Positions 8,262 to 16,622 of a DNA stretch of 64,000 bases are shown here, piece after piece. The position numbers were made by a program, and so were the translations under genes. The stretch comes from JANYCO01 sp035535995 (GTDB lineage Bacteria > Bacteroidota > Bacteroidia > Cytophagales > Cytophagaceae): assembly GCA_035535995.1 (NCBI GenBank), contig DATLOZ010000005.1, positions 248,001 through 312,000 of the forward strand, given 5' to 3'. How positions within the stretch are numbered: the stretch's first letter is position 1; the number at the start of each line of letters is the position of its first letter. The notes under the pieces are model-generated. The model made no database searches and was not told where the DNA came from. It saw only the letters and a list, made by a program, of their open reading frames with translations.

Positions 8262-8639
8262 TTACTTCGTCTCAAGCACCACAAATGCTACGGCCATCAA
8301 TTTTACATGTGATAAGGTGATGTACATATTGAGTTCTCCCAGCTTCTCCATGTATTTTTTTGTTTCGCCACAAATGATCAGTTCCGGTTTTCCAAGATCG
8401 TCGTTAATCACTTCTATTTCGTTGAAGGCCATCCCTCCTCTCCAACCTGTGCCTAACGCTTTGAAGAATGCTTCCTTAGCGGCATAGCGAACAGCATAAT
8501 GTTCGGCTTTATTGGTTTTGGCTTCGCAATAATTTCTTTCGCCTTCTGTATATACTTTGTCTACAAACCCTCTGTCCGCCTCTATATTTCTACGGATCCT
8601 TTCTACTTCAATAATATCGGTACCGATGCCTATGATCAT
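8262..8639 (-). CDS. acpS: Holo-[acyl-carrier-protein] synthase
   Basis: AcpS transfers 4'-phosphopantetheine from CoA to the serine of acyl carrier protein, using Mg2+. The 125-residue sequence starts GIGTDIIEVERI with the metal ligand Asp8 and has the second motif RYAAKEAFFKALGTG with Glu56, followed by EVINDDLGKPEL and the C-terminal LSHVKLMAVAFVV strand. The length is normal. Its ATG overlaps the stop of the upstream C45 hydrolase gene by 4 bp, so translation is probably coupled. It may serve general fatty-acid synthesis, carrier proteins of the neighbouring pigment-like genes, or both; no second copy is visible in the window. Confidence 0.93.
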   Translation of the reverse strand: MIIGIGTDIIEVERIRRNIEADRGFVDKVYTEGERNYCEAKTNKAEHYAVRYAAKEAFFKALGTGWRGGMAFNEIEVINDDLGKPELIICGETKKYMEKLGELNMYITLSHVKLMAVAFVVLETK

Positions 8640-10330
8640 GGTTTTGATTGTTTTTCTTTACAAACCCGAATGGACTTTTCGAGATACGCAATTTCATTAT
8701 CCCGGGGTACTTCCTTCGTGAGAGCAATTTCATAATATTTTACCGCAGTTGCAAAATCCTTTTCATTGAAGCGATAGTAATCGCCGATGAGCCAATAGGT
8801 ATAATAAAACTCCGGATTCGTATTTTCAAATTCTTTGATATAGGGCTCTTTCACACGCCAGTCCTTGCCACGATTTTCGATCAATGTCTTGCGGTATTGT
8901 TTATAGGTTAAGAAATTTTGATAGTCGCTGCTCAATAAAAAACTATCGGCTGGAATATCCAACGTTTGTTCGTTGACAGCTTTATCTTCTTTCAATCCTG
9001 CACAATTTGCAAATACTTTGTTGAGATCGTAACATACATATTCTCCCAACTGAAAAGGATTTGCGGAAACCCACATCAGGCCTTGTTTTGGTTTGAAGAT
9101 CACTGAATGGTGTGCTATTAGTTGGTTCAGCGCCTTCTCATTTCCCATGCCGATGTTCTTATCGTCAAGCCCTCGTTGGTCGCGGAGGATGAGCGCGGCT
9201 TTGTTTTCATCCATTTCCGGATAACGCTTCAATAGCTGCTGGAGCCGTTGGTAACGGTATACAGAAGATCGCTCCTGGATGTTTTCCTGTGATTTGAAAT
9301 TTGCGCCCTGGAAATGATTCGAACAGGAAATCTCATTTCCGGTTGTTTCTAATAAGCCAATCTTTGTCGGCGATTTTTCGATGATATAAGTTTTATCATC
9401 TTCGGCCGATCCGACCATGATGGCTTCGGAAACGAATGTTTGTCTTTTCTCTGCGATCGCATAGGCTTCTTTTATGTTGGATGCATATTGCAGGATCTCT
9501 CTGGCCAGCACGGATATTGGTGTAGCAGCCCTAGTAGGTACATCGGATTTGGAAGCGTTGAGTGTAATGGTCAATCCTTTTTCATTCATGCCGGAAACCA
9601 CACCGGTGAAGCCACCCCAGGTGACGTACATAAGTTTGTAACCAGAATCAGGTTTGATAAAACAAACTATTTTTTCTTCGGCAAATTTTTCGCCTACAAA
9701 AAAATCAAAATTCCTGCCCAATACCAGCGAACTATCTGCGGTACGACTGTCCCAGGTTCCAAACGCAGTACAGCCCGGCACAAGTTTTTTATCCTGAAGG
9801 GCGTGGCCTATGTCATGTGCAGCGTGGTAGTTGAGAATACGTTCGTAATTGTTACCAATAAAATTATAGTTGGGAGAAGCAGAGAATGAAACACCGTAAA
9901 TTTCTTTTTGATATTCTTCAGTAATATAATCATCGATATCACGGTTGAACCAAAGGATAAAATATTTTAAAAATTTCAAATAAAATTCAGAAGGAATGAT
10001 CTTTTTGATCTCGCCGACAAAATCATCTTCTTGTTTTATGACCAGTTCCTTTGCCAGCTTGCCGTGTACTACGCCACGTTCAAAGGCCTCTCCTTCGAGA
10101 TACATTTCCCAAATGCCTTGTTGATTTTTGCGAAGCCAGTTGTTTTTCAGAACATAAAAATTGTTTCCCTTTTGCTGACGTTCCAACTTAAGCGCATCAA
10201 GATTTACTTGTGCCGGCGCGTCAATTGAAATGCCAAAATTAAAATAGAGTATTACTCCAACAATTAGTAGAAGCAGAAACAGCGCTGTATACTTTAGCAC
10301 TTTCCATATTATTTTGAAAAATGATTTCAT
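8636..10330 (-). CDS. C45-type Ntn acyltransferase/hydrolase with TPR-like tail
   Basis: This 564-residue protein belongs to the acyl-CoA:6-aminopenicillanate acyltransferase-like (C45) Ntn-hydrolase group. A signal anchor spans residues of about 12-33. The autocatalytic Gly-Cys lies in PGCTAFGTW (Cys187), followed by VLGRNFDF and VTWGGFTGVVSGMNEKGL, the usual core strands. Behind the catalytic domain, about 60 C-terminal residues form a TPR-like helical pair (YYRFNEKDFATAVKYYEIAL). The length before Cys187 is large for a propeptide, so an anchored precursor is likely. It sits between a lipoprotein gene and acpS (4-bp overlap). Similar proteins accompany flexirubin-type loci, where an acyl transfer or ester/amide formation is plausible. 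The reaction is inferred, not shown. Confidence 0.75.
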   Translation of the reverse strand: MKSFFKIIWKVLKYTALFLLLLIVGVILYFNFGISIDAPAQVNLDALKLERQQKGNNFYVLKNNWLRKNQQGIWEMYLEGEAFERGVVHGKLAKELVIKQEDDFVGEIKKIIPSEFYLKFLKYFILWFNRDIDDYITEEYQKEIYGVSFSASPNYNFIGNNYERILNYHAAHDIGHALQDKKLVPGCTAFGTWDSRTADSSLVLGRNFDFFVGEKFAEEKIVCFIKPDSGYKLMYVTWGGFTGVVSGMNEKGLTITLNASKSDVPTRAATPISVLAREILQYASNIKEAYAIAEKRQTFVSEAIMVGSAEDDKTYIIEKSPTKIGLLETTGNEISCSNHFQGANFKSQENIQERSSVYRYQRLQQLLKRYPEMDENKAALILRDQRGLDDKNIGMGNEKALNQLIAHHSVIFKPKQGLMWVSANPFQLGEYVCYDLNKVFANCAGLKEDKAVNEQTLDIPADSFLLSSDYQNFLTYKQYRKTLIENRGKDWRVKEPYIKEFENTNPEFYYTYWLIGDYYRFNEKDFATAVKYYEIALTKEVPRDNEIAYLEKSIRVCKEKQSKP

Positions 10331-10340
10331 TTAAAATAAA

Positions 10341-11309
10341 TTAATAATAGAATGTCCAGTCATCATTGTTATTGATAGTGGAGCAATCTGAATAATTCAA
10401 TTCTTGACCTTGATGTGTCATATGTATCAGTCTTCCTTTACTATCTTTTTCATAGGTGGAATTGGTTGTGAGCGAATAGGAGGCAGAGTTACAGGTCTCA
10501 TCGTCTATTTCTTTGTTGGGAAGAGGAGATAAAAGATTGCCCGTCGGATCAAGAATATCTTCATCGTCTCCCAGGATCAAAACAAAGTAAAATAATTCTT
10601 TAGGATAATAAGATGCATTGCCTGTTTCATACTCGCAAGTACTCGTTGATGTCCAGGAAGTACTTACGGATGGTTGTCTGTCTTCCTTTTTGATAAGATT
10701 GCCGGAACCATTATAGGTATAGCGGCTTTGTTTAAAAAAACTGGAAGAAGCAACATAAAAATAATAATCAGAAGAATCTGGATTGCCAAAGCTATCGTAG
10801 GAATAATAAATGGTACTGTCGTCTGTGACATATTTTCCCTGTGTATCATCGTAATGACAATGTACTTCAATTTTGTTATTGTCGCTGAAGATAAAACGCG
10901 CGATATCGTACATACCGCCATCGTTTTCACTTCCTTGTATAGATACCAAACGATTCTGACTATCGTAGTTATATACGTAGGATAATTTCGTAGGCCCGTC
11001 GTTCACATCGTTGTAAGACGCAGTTGCCGATACCAAATTGTTGTTGGTACCGAAAGTATAATGGCATTCCAACTGCTGTGTGGTATCCCAATCGCCTACA
11101 CCTTTAGCAATGATCTGTGTAAGGACTCCATTGTCGTTGTAAGAAAAATAATATTGTTGTGGATTGACGCCGGAAACAAGGATCTTTTTGATTTTATCAT
11201 TCGTGTTTTGGGAAGTAGATACCTCATCCTTTTTTTTCTTCTTACATCCGGCAACTACCAGAATGAGCATAGCTAAAAAATAAACAAATACGGTTGTTAT
11301 TTTTTTCAT
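10341..11309 (-). CDS. Lipoprotein with YD-like repeats
   Basis: This 322-residue lipoprotein starts at ATG 11309: Lys-Lys, a hydrophobic stretch, then the lipobox VVAGC followed by a basic run, so it should be lipidated. An in-frame ATG farther upstream would enter the MMPL-methyltransferase gene and hide the signal peptide. The body repeats an aromatic pattern akin to YD/RHS units: YNYDSQNRLVSI, YSYDSFGNPDSS, YTYNGSGNLIKK and YEKDSKGRLIHM. It should form a beta-rich surface or periplasmic domain. It lies 10 bp before the C45 gene and 62 bp after the MMPL gene, inside the group, but its role is unknown. Confidence 0.7.
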   Translation of the reverse strand: MKKITTVFVYFLAMLILVVAGCKKKKKDEVSTSQNTNDKIKKILVSGVNPQQYYFSYNDNGVLTQIIAKGVGDWDTTQQLECHYTFGTNNNLVSATASYNDVNDGPTKLSYVYNYDSQNRLVSIQGSENDGGMYDIARFIFSDNNKIEVHCHYDDTQGKYVTDDSTIYYSYDSFGNPDSSDYYFYVASSSFFKQSRYTYNGSGNLIKKEDRQPSVSTSWTSTSTCEYETGNASYYPKELFYFVLILGDDEDILDPTGNLLSPLPNKEIDDETCNSASYSLTTNSTYEKDSKGRLIHMTHQGQELNYSDCSTINNNDDWTFYY

Positions 11310-11370
11310 AAGTTCATAGATGTTGGTTGAACTATAAAGATAACCGTTTGCCCCAAAATTTACCAAGGGT

Positions 11371-14300
11371 TCAGGATTTATTTTCCCGGATGATAAAGAT
11401 GATATTGGATGTAAATTGCGTGTTGTCGAGTGTCTCAATAGAAACCGGATAATCCGCTACATTCGACATGATTTTTTCAGCAGAAGTGAAATAAAGTTTA
11501 TCTACGGTGACTTTATTAAACCGCAGTAATTTAGTAGAAAAGAATTCCGTCAACTTCGTTCCTTTGTGTCGGTCTTCCAGTTCACTGTTGCCATCGCGGA
11601 TGATGAGCACACCACCAGGGTTCAGGTTTTCCAGGCACTTTCGGATCAATATGGCTTGATTTTCTTCGGTGAGATAATGTAGCACATCGCTGATAATAAA
11701 CGTATCGCTCTTTTCATAGTTGAATGCCAACACATCGCTTGCATAAAAATTCAGTTTTGAAGTACGTGATACGCCATGTTGTGCAATGGAGATCTTTTCT
11801 TCGTCGTAGTCAATACCGGTTACTTCTCTTTCAGGTGCCGTCAGACTGAGCATATAGGAAAGATATCCATACCCGCAGCCTACGTCTACGATCTTTCCTT
11901 TTTTCGGAACGATGTCGTTGAAGGTTTTATAATTGTCTTCTAAGCCTGTTTTGATCCGTGTATACCATTCTACTACAGGGCCTTTATAAATATAATTTTT
12001 GATGAGTCTTCCTCTGAAATAATGAGTATCCTCTACCTTCGCTCTCTTCGTATGGTAAGCGGTTTCCAGAGAATGTGCGGTTTGGAAAGGCAGCGTGCGA
12101 ATGTAGCGGGTCACAAACTTTTTGGCCAGCGCTTCACCGCATTTTTGTTCGGTAAAGAGAATGAATGCACAAAGAGAATCGATAAAAGAATTTGCCTGTC
12201 TTTGAGCCGAAGTGCGCGCAAACAACCCCAGGAAGCGCAGCCAGAGCATGCCTGCAAGGAAATAAAGAATAAGTGTCAACGCCAGTACTAATGAATGAAT
12301 AGTGATCGGAAGTTGTCTCCTTTTTACTCTACCAAGGATCAGCAGATCATAAATCAGTGGTTGTACCACCATCGAAACAAAGACAATGCAGGTAATGCCG
12401 ATAATGGTAACTAGCGCAATTGAATGTAATGCCGGATGTTTAGCAAAGATCAATACTCCTATTCCTACGATTACTGTAAAGGCAGAAAGGATAATTGAAT
12501 TGCGATAAGATGCCAGCACATTTTTCCCATACTTATATTCCTGTTCCAATCCATCAAGTGTGAAGATACTGAAGTCGTCGCCGAGGCCGAACATGAAGGT
12601 ACAGATGATAATATTGACGATGTTAAATTTGATGCCGGTCAAAGCCATTATTCCTAAGATCCAGATCCAGCTTACCAACATGGGAAGGAAAGCCAGGAGC
12701 GCCATTTCAATCCTTCCATAAGAAAGCAATAGAAACCCGAACACCAGGGAAGAACATAAGATCAGGATCAAATTAAAATCCTGGTTTAGCACGCTTGCAA
12801 ACATTGTAGCAACAGATCCTTTGTCGAGAATGAACAAATGATCGGAATCTTCAAATGCCTCGTAGATCAAAGGTTTGTTTTGTTCGTCTACTTTGAAAAC
12901 AGTTAAAATAGAAGCACCGTTTTTATCTTCCTGGATATATTCTTTCAGGAATAAATTTTTTAATGCTGTTTCTGAACTCTTGTCTTTTACATCGAATTCT
13001 TTTCTGAGCAAACCAAGCAAAGGATTGAAAGCGGCTTCTTTGAAATGGTATTCTGCGCCATGAGTATATAATTGTTTTTGCAGCGCTTCTATTTTTTCTG
13101 TTGTCCAGAATGCCCGCCACTGCTGTAGTTTCTCGCTACGTTGAGCATCGGTCAGCAGGAAATCTCCCAGGTTGGTATATTTTTTAATTACAGTTTCCCT
13201 CGAAAGCATCTCGATCTTTTCTTTCGCGGAAGCATTAAATTTTAAAGCTTCTTCCAGATCCTTTCCCTGTGAAACAAGGAAAACGGATTTCAATTTATAA
13301 CCGGTAAGTTTATCCAAATTGTTTTCTGCTTGCTCCAGTTCAGGACTGATATAGCTCAGCTTGATCATGTCGGTTTCAAATGCTACCTTATCATAGCTGA
13401 AGGCGAACAAAAATGTCAGTGCTACTACGAGTGCTATTAAGATCTTATTTTGATGAAACGGATAAGAAGTAAGCTTATCGAGCAGGCTGCTTTTCAGTTC
13501 ACCGGTATTCTTTTCATACGACCTGGATAAATGAGGTAAAATGACCAGGCAGCAGAACGCAGCCCCCAGCAAACTGAGCGCTGCAAATAATCCCATATCG
13601 TGCAGCGCTTCCGATTGCATGAAATACAGACAAAGGAAAGCTCCTACAGTAGTGACACACCCTAAAGTAAGTGGCAAAGTGAGGTCGGAGATTACTTTAA
13701 TGACCGAACGCTCGTGTTTAAGATGTGTAAAAAAATGAAGCGAATAATTGATCGCAATGCCAAGCACGATCGAGCCCGCTCCTATAGCGATCGCGGAGAT
13801 CTCTCCTTGCACGAGGTAACTAATCGTGAGCGAAAATCCTGCTCCGAAAATAACAGGAAGGAAGATCAGGAGAATCGTTTTTAAATTTTTAAAGTAAAGG
13901 AACAATCCTGCGAAGATCACCACCAGTGCTACTATAGTGGTAAGCAGTGAATCTTTGCGGATCTGCAATACATTCGAGACAGAAATTACCGGCGAGCCAA
14001 GGTATTCTACTTTTATGTCTTTGAATGCTTGCGAACTGCTCAGTTCATTGATCACTTCGTTCAGTCCTTTTACCAGTTCGGTATTTTTATTGGATTCGGT
14101 AGAAGGATAATTGATGGAGAGATAGATGAAAATATTTTTCCTGTTTTTAGTAAGGAAATACCCGTTGTACAAAGTAAAATTTTCTTCCATCTGCAATCCG
14201 GAAAGCTTGCTGAGCGCATAGGTATTGAATCCCAGCGGATCCTGGATCAAATAATTTTTCAGCACCGTACCTTCCGGCGAGCGGATGGTCTCATAATTTG

Positions 14301-14766
14301 ATCTTAATTTTCGAGCGATCGCAGTATCGGAAAGCTGGGCTTGTATTTTAGCATAGTCTTCCTTGTTGAGATAATAAGGAAGGTCGTTGTATAGTAAATT
14401 AAAAACATCTGCGGCTGTTTCTTCTTCTATTTTATATCGTATTTCTTTGAGCCAGGTACTGTCAAAACGGCTTTGCAGTTTTTCTGCAAACGCTTCTGCA
14501 TATTCGGTAAGCTTGTCGGGATCGTTGAGTGAGGTATCTTTCAGCGAAACGTTTACGATAATCCGATCATTCGCTTTCAGATTTTTGATCACCTCCTGGT
14601 ATTTTTTCAGCTTTGGATCTTTGGGAATAAAAGCAGCGAGATCTTCTTTCAGTACCAGCCGTGAAGAACAAAAGGCCAGGAAAATTATGAGCACTGCGAG
14701 AAATACATAGAACAATGTTTTCCTCGATTCAAATAATTTGTATAGTAAAACGAATAGATTTGACAT
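11371..14766 (-). CDS. MMPL/RND-type exporter fused to a SAM methyltransferase
   Basis: This 1131-residue protein has an RND exporter of the MMPL class in its first 850 or so residues: an N-terminal membrane segment, a large periplasmic loop, a block of five or six helices (from about residue 275), a second loop, and a second helix block containing MFGLGDDFSIF, the usual MMPL Asp-rich helix. The last 230 or so residues are a class I methyltransferase with motif I IVDVGCGYGY (about residues 957-967) and acidic post-motif GIDYDEEKI. Such exporters move lipid-like or polyketide products across the inner membrane; the fusion suggests that methylation and export of one product are linked. Its start is 1 bp from the stop of the GT2-DUF2062 gene, so the two are cotranscribed. 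Confidence 0.85.
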   Translation of the reverse strand: MSNLFVLLYKLFESRKTLFYVFLAVLIIFLAFCSSRLVLKEDLAAFIPKDPKLKKYQEVIKNLKANDRIIVNVSLKDTSLNDPDKLTEYAEAFAEKLQSRFDSTWLKEIRYKIEEETAADVFNLLYNDLPYYLNKEDYAKIQAQLSDTAIARKLRSNYETIRSPEGTVLKNYLIQDPLGFNTYALSKLSGLQMEENFTLYNGYFLTKNRKNIFIYLSINYPSTESNKNTELVKGLNEVINELSSSQAFKDIKVEYLGSPVISVSNVLQIRKDSLLTTIVALVVIFAGLFLYFKNLKTILLIFLPVIFGAGFSLTISYLVQGEISAIAIGAGSIVLGIAINYSLHFFTHLKHERSVIKVISDLTLPLTLGCVTTVGAFLCLYFMQSEALHDMGLFAALSLLGAAFCCLVILPHLSRSYEKNTGELKSSLLDKLTSYPFHQNKILIALVVALTFLFAFSYDKVAFETDMIKLSYISPELEQAENNLDKLTGYKLKSVFLVSQGKDLEEALKFNASAKEKIEMLSRETVIKKYTNLGDFLLTDAQRSEKLQQWRAFWTTEKIEALQKQLYTHGAEYHFKEAAFNPLLGLLRKEFDVKDKSSETALKNLFLKEYIQEDKNGASILTVFKVDEQNKPLIYEAFEDSDHLFILDKGSVATMFASVLNQDFNLILILCSSLVFGFLLLSYGRIEMALLAFLPMLVSWIWILGIMALTGIKFNIVNIIICTFMFGLGDDFSIFTLDGLEQEYKYGKNVLASYRNSIILSAFTVIVGIGVLIFAKHPALHSIALVTIIGITCIVFVSMVVQPLIYDLLILGRVKRRQLPITIHSLVLALTLILYFLAGMLWLRFLGLFARTSAQRQANSFIDSLCAFILFTEQKCGEALAKKFVTRYIRTLPFQTAHSLETAYHTKRAKVEDTHYFRGRLIKNYIYKGPVVEWYTRIKTGLEDNYKTFNDIVPKKGKIVDVGCGYGYLSYMLSLTAPEREVTGIDYDEEKISIAQHGVSRTSKLNFYASDVLAFNYEKSDTFIISDVLHYLTEENQAILIRKCLENLNPGGVLIIRDGNSELEDRHKGTKLTEFFSTKLLRFNKVTVDKLYFTSAEKIMSNVADYPVSIETLDNTQFTSNIIFIIRENKS

Positions 14767-14767
14767 A

Positions 14768-15985
14768 TTAATTAGGTCGTTTTACTTCTCTATTCACAGA
14801 GCTTTGCATGGTGGAAGGATTTTTACGAAAAACAGTTAGCAGCGCATAGAGGAAAGAACCCGCTATTACTGAAGAAACGATCGCCAACAGTGTACCTCCG
14901 ATCAGGAACTGATTTAAAAATTTCAGAAAATCATGTTGTGTAAGATGAAAATCCAGGATCAGATCGTAAGAAGGATTGTTTACGAAATAGGCACCGAATT
15001 TATAGCTCAGGTACATGATAAAAATATTTAAGGGAGGAAAACTGATGTTGGCGCTGGCCACGAAAATAGCCATGTTCAGGCGAAACAGAATAGCCATAGG
15101 AATACCAACAGCCAGTTGAAATCCCCAGATAGGAACGATGCCGATGAAGATCCCGAAAGCAAACGAACAGGCTTTTTTGAAATTGCTTTCTTCGCTGCCT
15201 ACAATACTTTTTTTAACTTCGGTCCAGAATTTTTTTTTTCCGAGATTCAAGATCAATTTCCAGGGACGAACAACAAAGAATGATAGAAGCACGAACAGTG
15301 TATTCAGCATCGTGATGCGAAACACATCTGGCCCCGGACGAAAATGTGACACACGGTCACTGCCATAGTAAACGCTTACAGGTTCGGACACCACTTGAAT
15401 ATCCGCCCAGGCGGAGCGCACCATTACTTCAATCTCGAATTCAAATTTCCCTGTATAAAAATTCATCTTCTTATAGCGACCGATCGGATAGAGCCGGAAG
15501 CCCGATTGCGTGTCGGGAAGCCGGATACCAGTGATCACCCAATACCAGAAGCTGGAAAATTTATTTCCAAAACTACTTTTGCCCGGCACACTGGCCTGGT
15601 TCATATTGCGCGCTCCGATGATAAGCACGTTTTTATCTTTCTCTAACCGATTGATCAACGTAGGAATATCATAGGCAAAATGCTGTCCATCCGAATCAAG
15701 TGTGATGGCAAAATCATATCCTTTAGAGATCGCGTATTTAAAGCCTTCGCGCAGCGCAATACCTTTGCCACGGTTCTTTTCAAAAGTTACTAATTGAATA
15801 GGAAGGTCTTTTAGAATTTCTTGCGTAGAATCCGTAGAGCCGTCGTTGACTACGATCAGATCATCGGTATACTCCAGCACTTCTTGTATTACCTTTTTTA
15901 CGGTACGTTCGTTGTTATAAGTTGGAATTAGAACGCAACAATTGAGTTCTTTGAACTTAGTTTTATATATAGAAGGGGTATTCAT
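14768..15985 (-). CDS. Family 2 glycosyltransferase with DUF2062 domain
   Basis: This 405-residue membrane protein has a GT-A glycosyltransferase in residues of about 15-230 (CVLIPTYNNERTV, VVNDGSTDST, LDSDGQHF with the DxD-type motif) and a DUF2062 membrane domain in the C-terminal part (FAFGIFIGIVPIWGFQLAVG and following helices). The same fusion is found in Bacteroidota pigment and lipid loci next to MMPL exporters, as here. It may glycosylate a lipid-like product or polyprenol at the inner membrane. It is the first gene of the minus-strand group; the sequence TAACTTTG lies 11 bp upstream of its ATG and resembles a Bacteroidota -7 box, which would give a very short leader. Confidence 0.85.
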   Translation of the reverse strand: MNTPSIYKTKFKELNCCVLIPTYNNERTVKKVIQEVLEYTDDLIVVNDGSTDSTQEILKDLPIQLVTFEKNRGKGIALREGFKYAISKGYDFAITLDSDGQHFAYDIPTLINRLEKDKNVLIIGARNMNQASVPGKSSFGNKFSSFWYWVITGIRLPDTQSGFRLYPIGRYKKMNFYTGKFEFEIEVMVRSAWADIQVVSEPVSVYYGSDRVSHFRPGPDVFRITMLNTLFVLLSFFVVRPWKLILNLGKKKFWTEVKKSIVGSEESNFKKACSFAFGIFIGIVPIWGFQLAVGIPMAILFRLNMAIFVASANISFPPLNIFIMYLSYKFGAYFVNNPSYDLILDFHLTQHDFLKFLNQFLIGGTLLAIVSSVIAGSFLYALLTVFRKNPSTMQSSVNREVKRPN

Positions 15986-16235
15986 GATAATAATTCCAAA
16001 GTTACAACTTCAGAAGTTTTCTTGCTATCCTGGCGATGTTTCTCTTCAATGATTTAATAAATTGCTGTATATTAATAAATTGTTAATATTGTAAGGTTCT
16101 TGTAAGGTTATAATATACAGGATACCAACAGGCTATATATTAATGTTTTATTTTAACATAATGTTAAAAAATCACTATATTAGGTTACACAAACTTAATT
16201 CGTATTTTTATCCATTATTTAACAAAATAATCATT

Positions 16236-16514
16236 ATGCCTGAAGCAACTAAAGACCAAAGAAAAGCCTTAAAAACAACAATCACAAATGCAATTTCTGC
16301 CGCACTTGCTAAAAATAAGCATTTGAAGGATAAAAAAGTGCAAAAAGCTATCGACAAAGCAGCCTCTGAAGTAGTGAAAAAACTTCATAAAGCGGAAGAC
16401 AAAGAAAAATCTCCAGTTAAGAAAGCAGCTCCAAAAGCTTCTGCAAAAAAAATAACGAAAAAACCCGTGAGCAAGGCCGTGAAACCTGCTTCCAGAGCTA
16501 TCTCCAAAAAATAA
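16236..16514 (+). CDS. Histone H1-like lysine/alanine-rich protein
   Basis: This 92-residue, very basic protein has a helical N-terminal half (about residues 8-55, with Ala/Lys heptads such as AISAALAKNKHLKDKKV) and a C-terminal tail of Lys-Ala-Pro-Lys words (KKAAPKASAKK, KKPVSKAVKPASR) like the tail of eukaryotic H1 and the bacterial Hc1/AlgP proteins. It probably binds DNA non-specifically and helps to compact the nucleoid. ATG 16236 is chosen over the in-frame ATG 93 bp upstream, because the added segment is aromatic and hydrophobic and unlike the rest. A strong terminator follows, so it is monocistronic. Confidence 0.7.
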   Translation: MPEATKDQRKALKTTITNAISAALAKNKHLKDKKVQKAIDKAASEVVKKLHKAEDKEKSPVKKAAPKASAKKITKKPVSKAVKPASRAISKK

Positions 16515-16538
16515 TTGATCCTCCTTCATATAAAGAAT

Positions 16539-16574
16539 AAAAGTCCTGGTGGAAATTTTCACCAGGACTTTTTT
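16539..16574 (+). terminator. Rho-independent terminator after the histone-like gene
   Basis: AAAAGTCCTGGTG pairs with CACCAGGACTTTT and a run of T follows. It begins about 25 bp after the stop codon. Confidence 0.85.
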
Positions 16575-16622
16575 ATGTTGGCTAAAGTGTTTTACGTGCG
16601 GGAGGTTTAATCCTTAACAAGT

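Noticed and set aside
9440..9889. Plus-strand frame of about 150 codons opposite the C45 hydrolase gene
   Set aside because: It shadows a well-supported gene and shows no domain or start signal.
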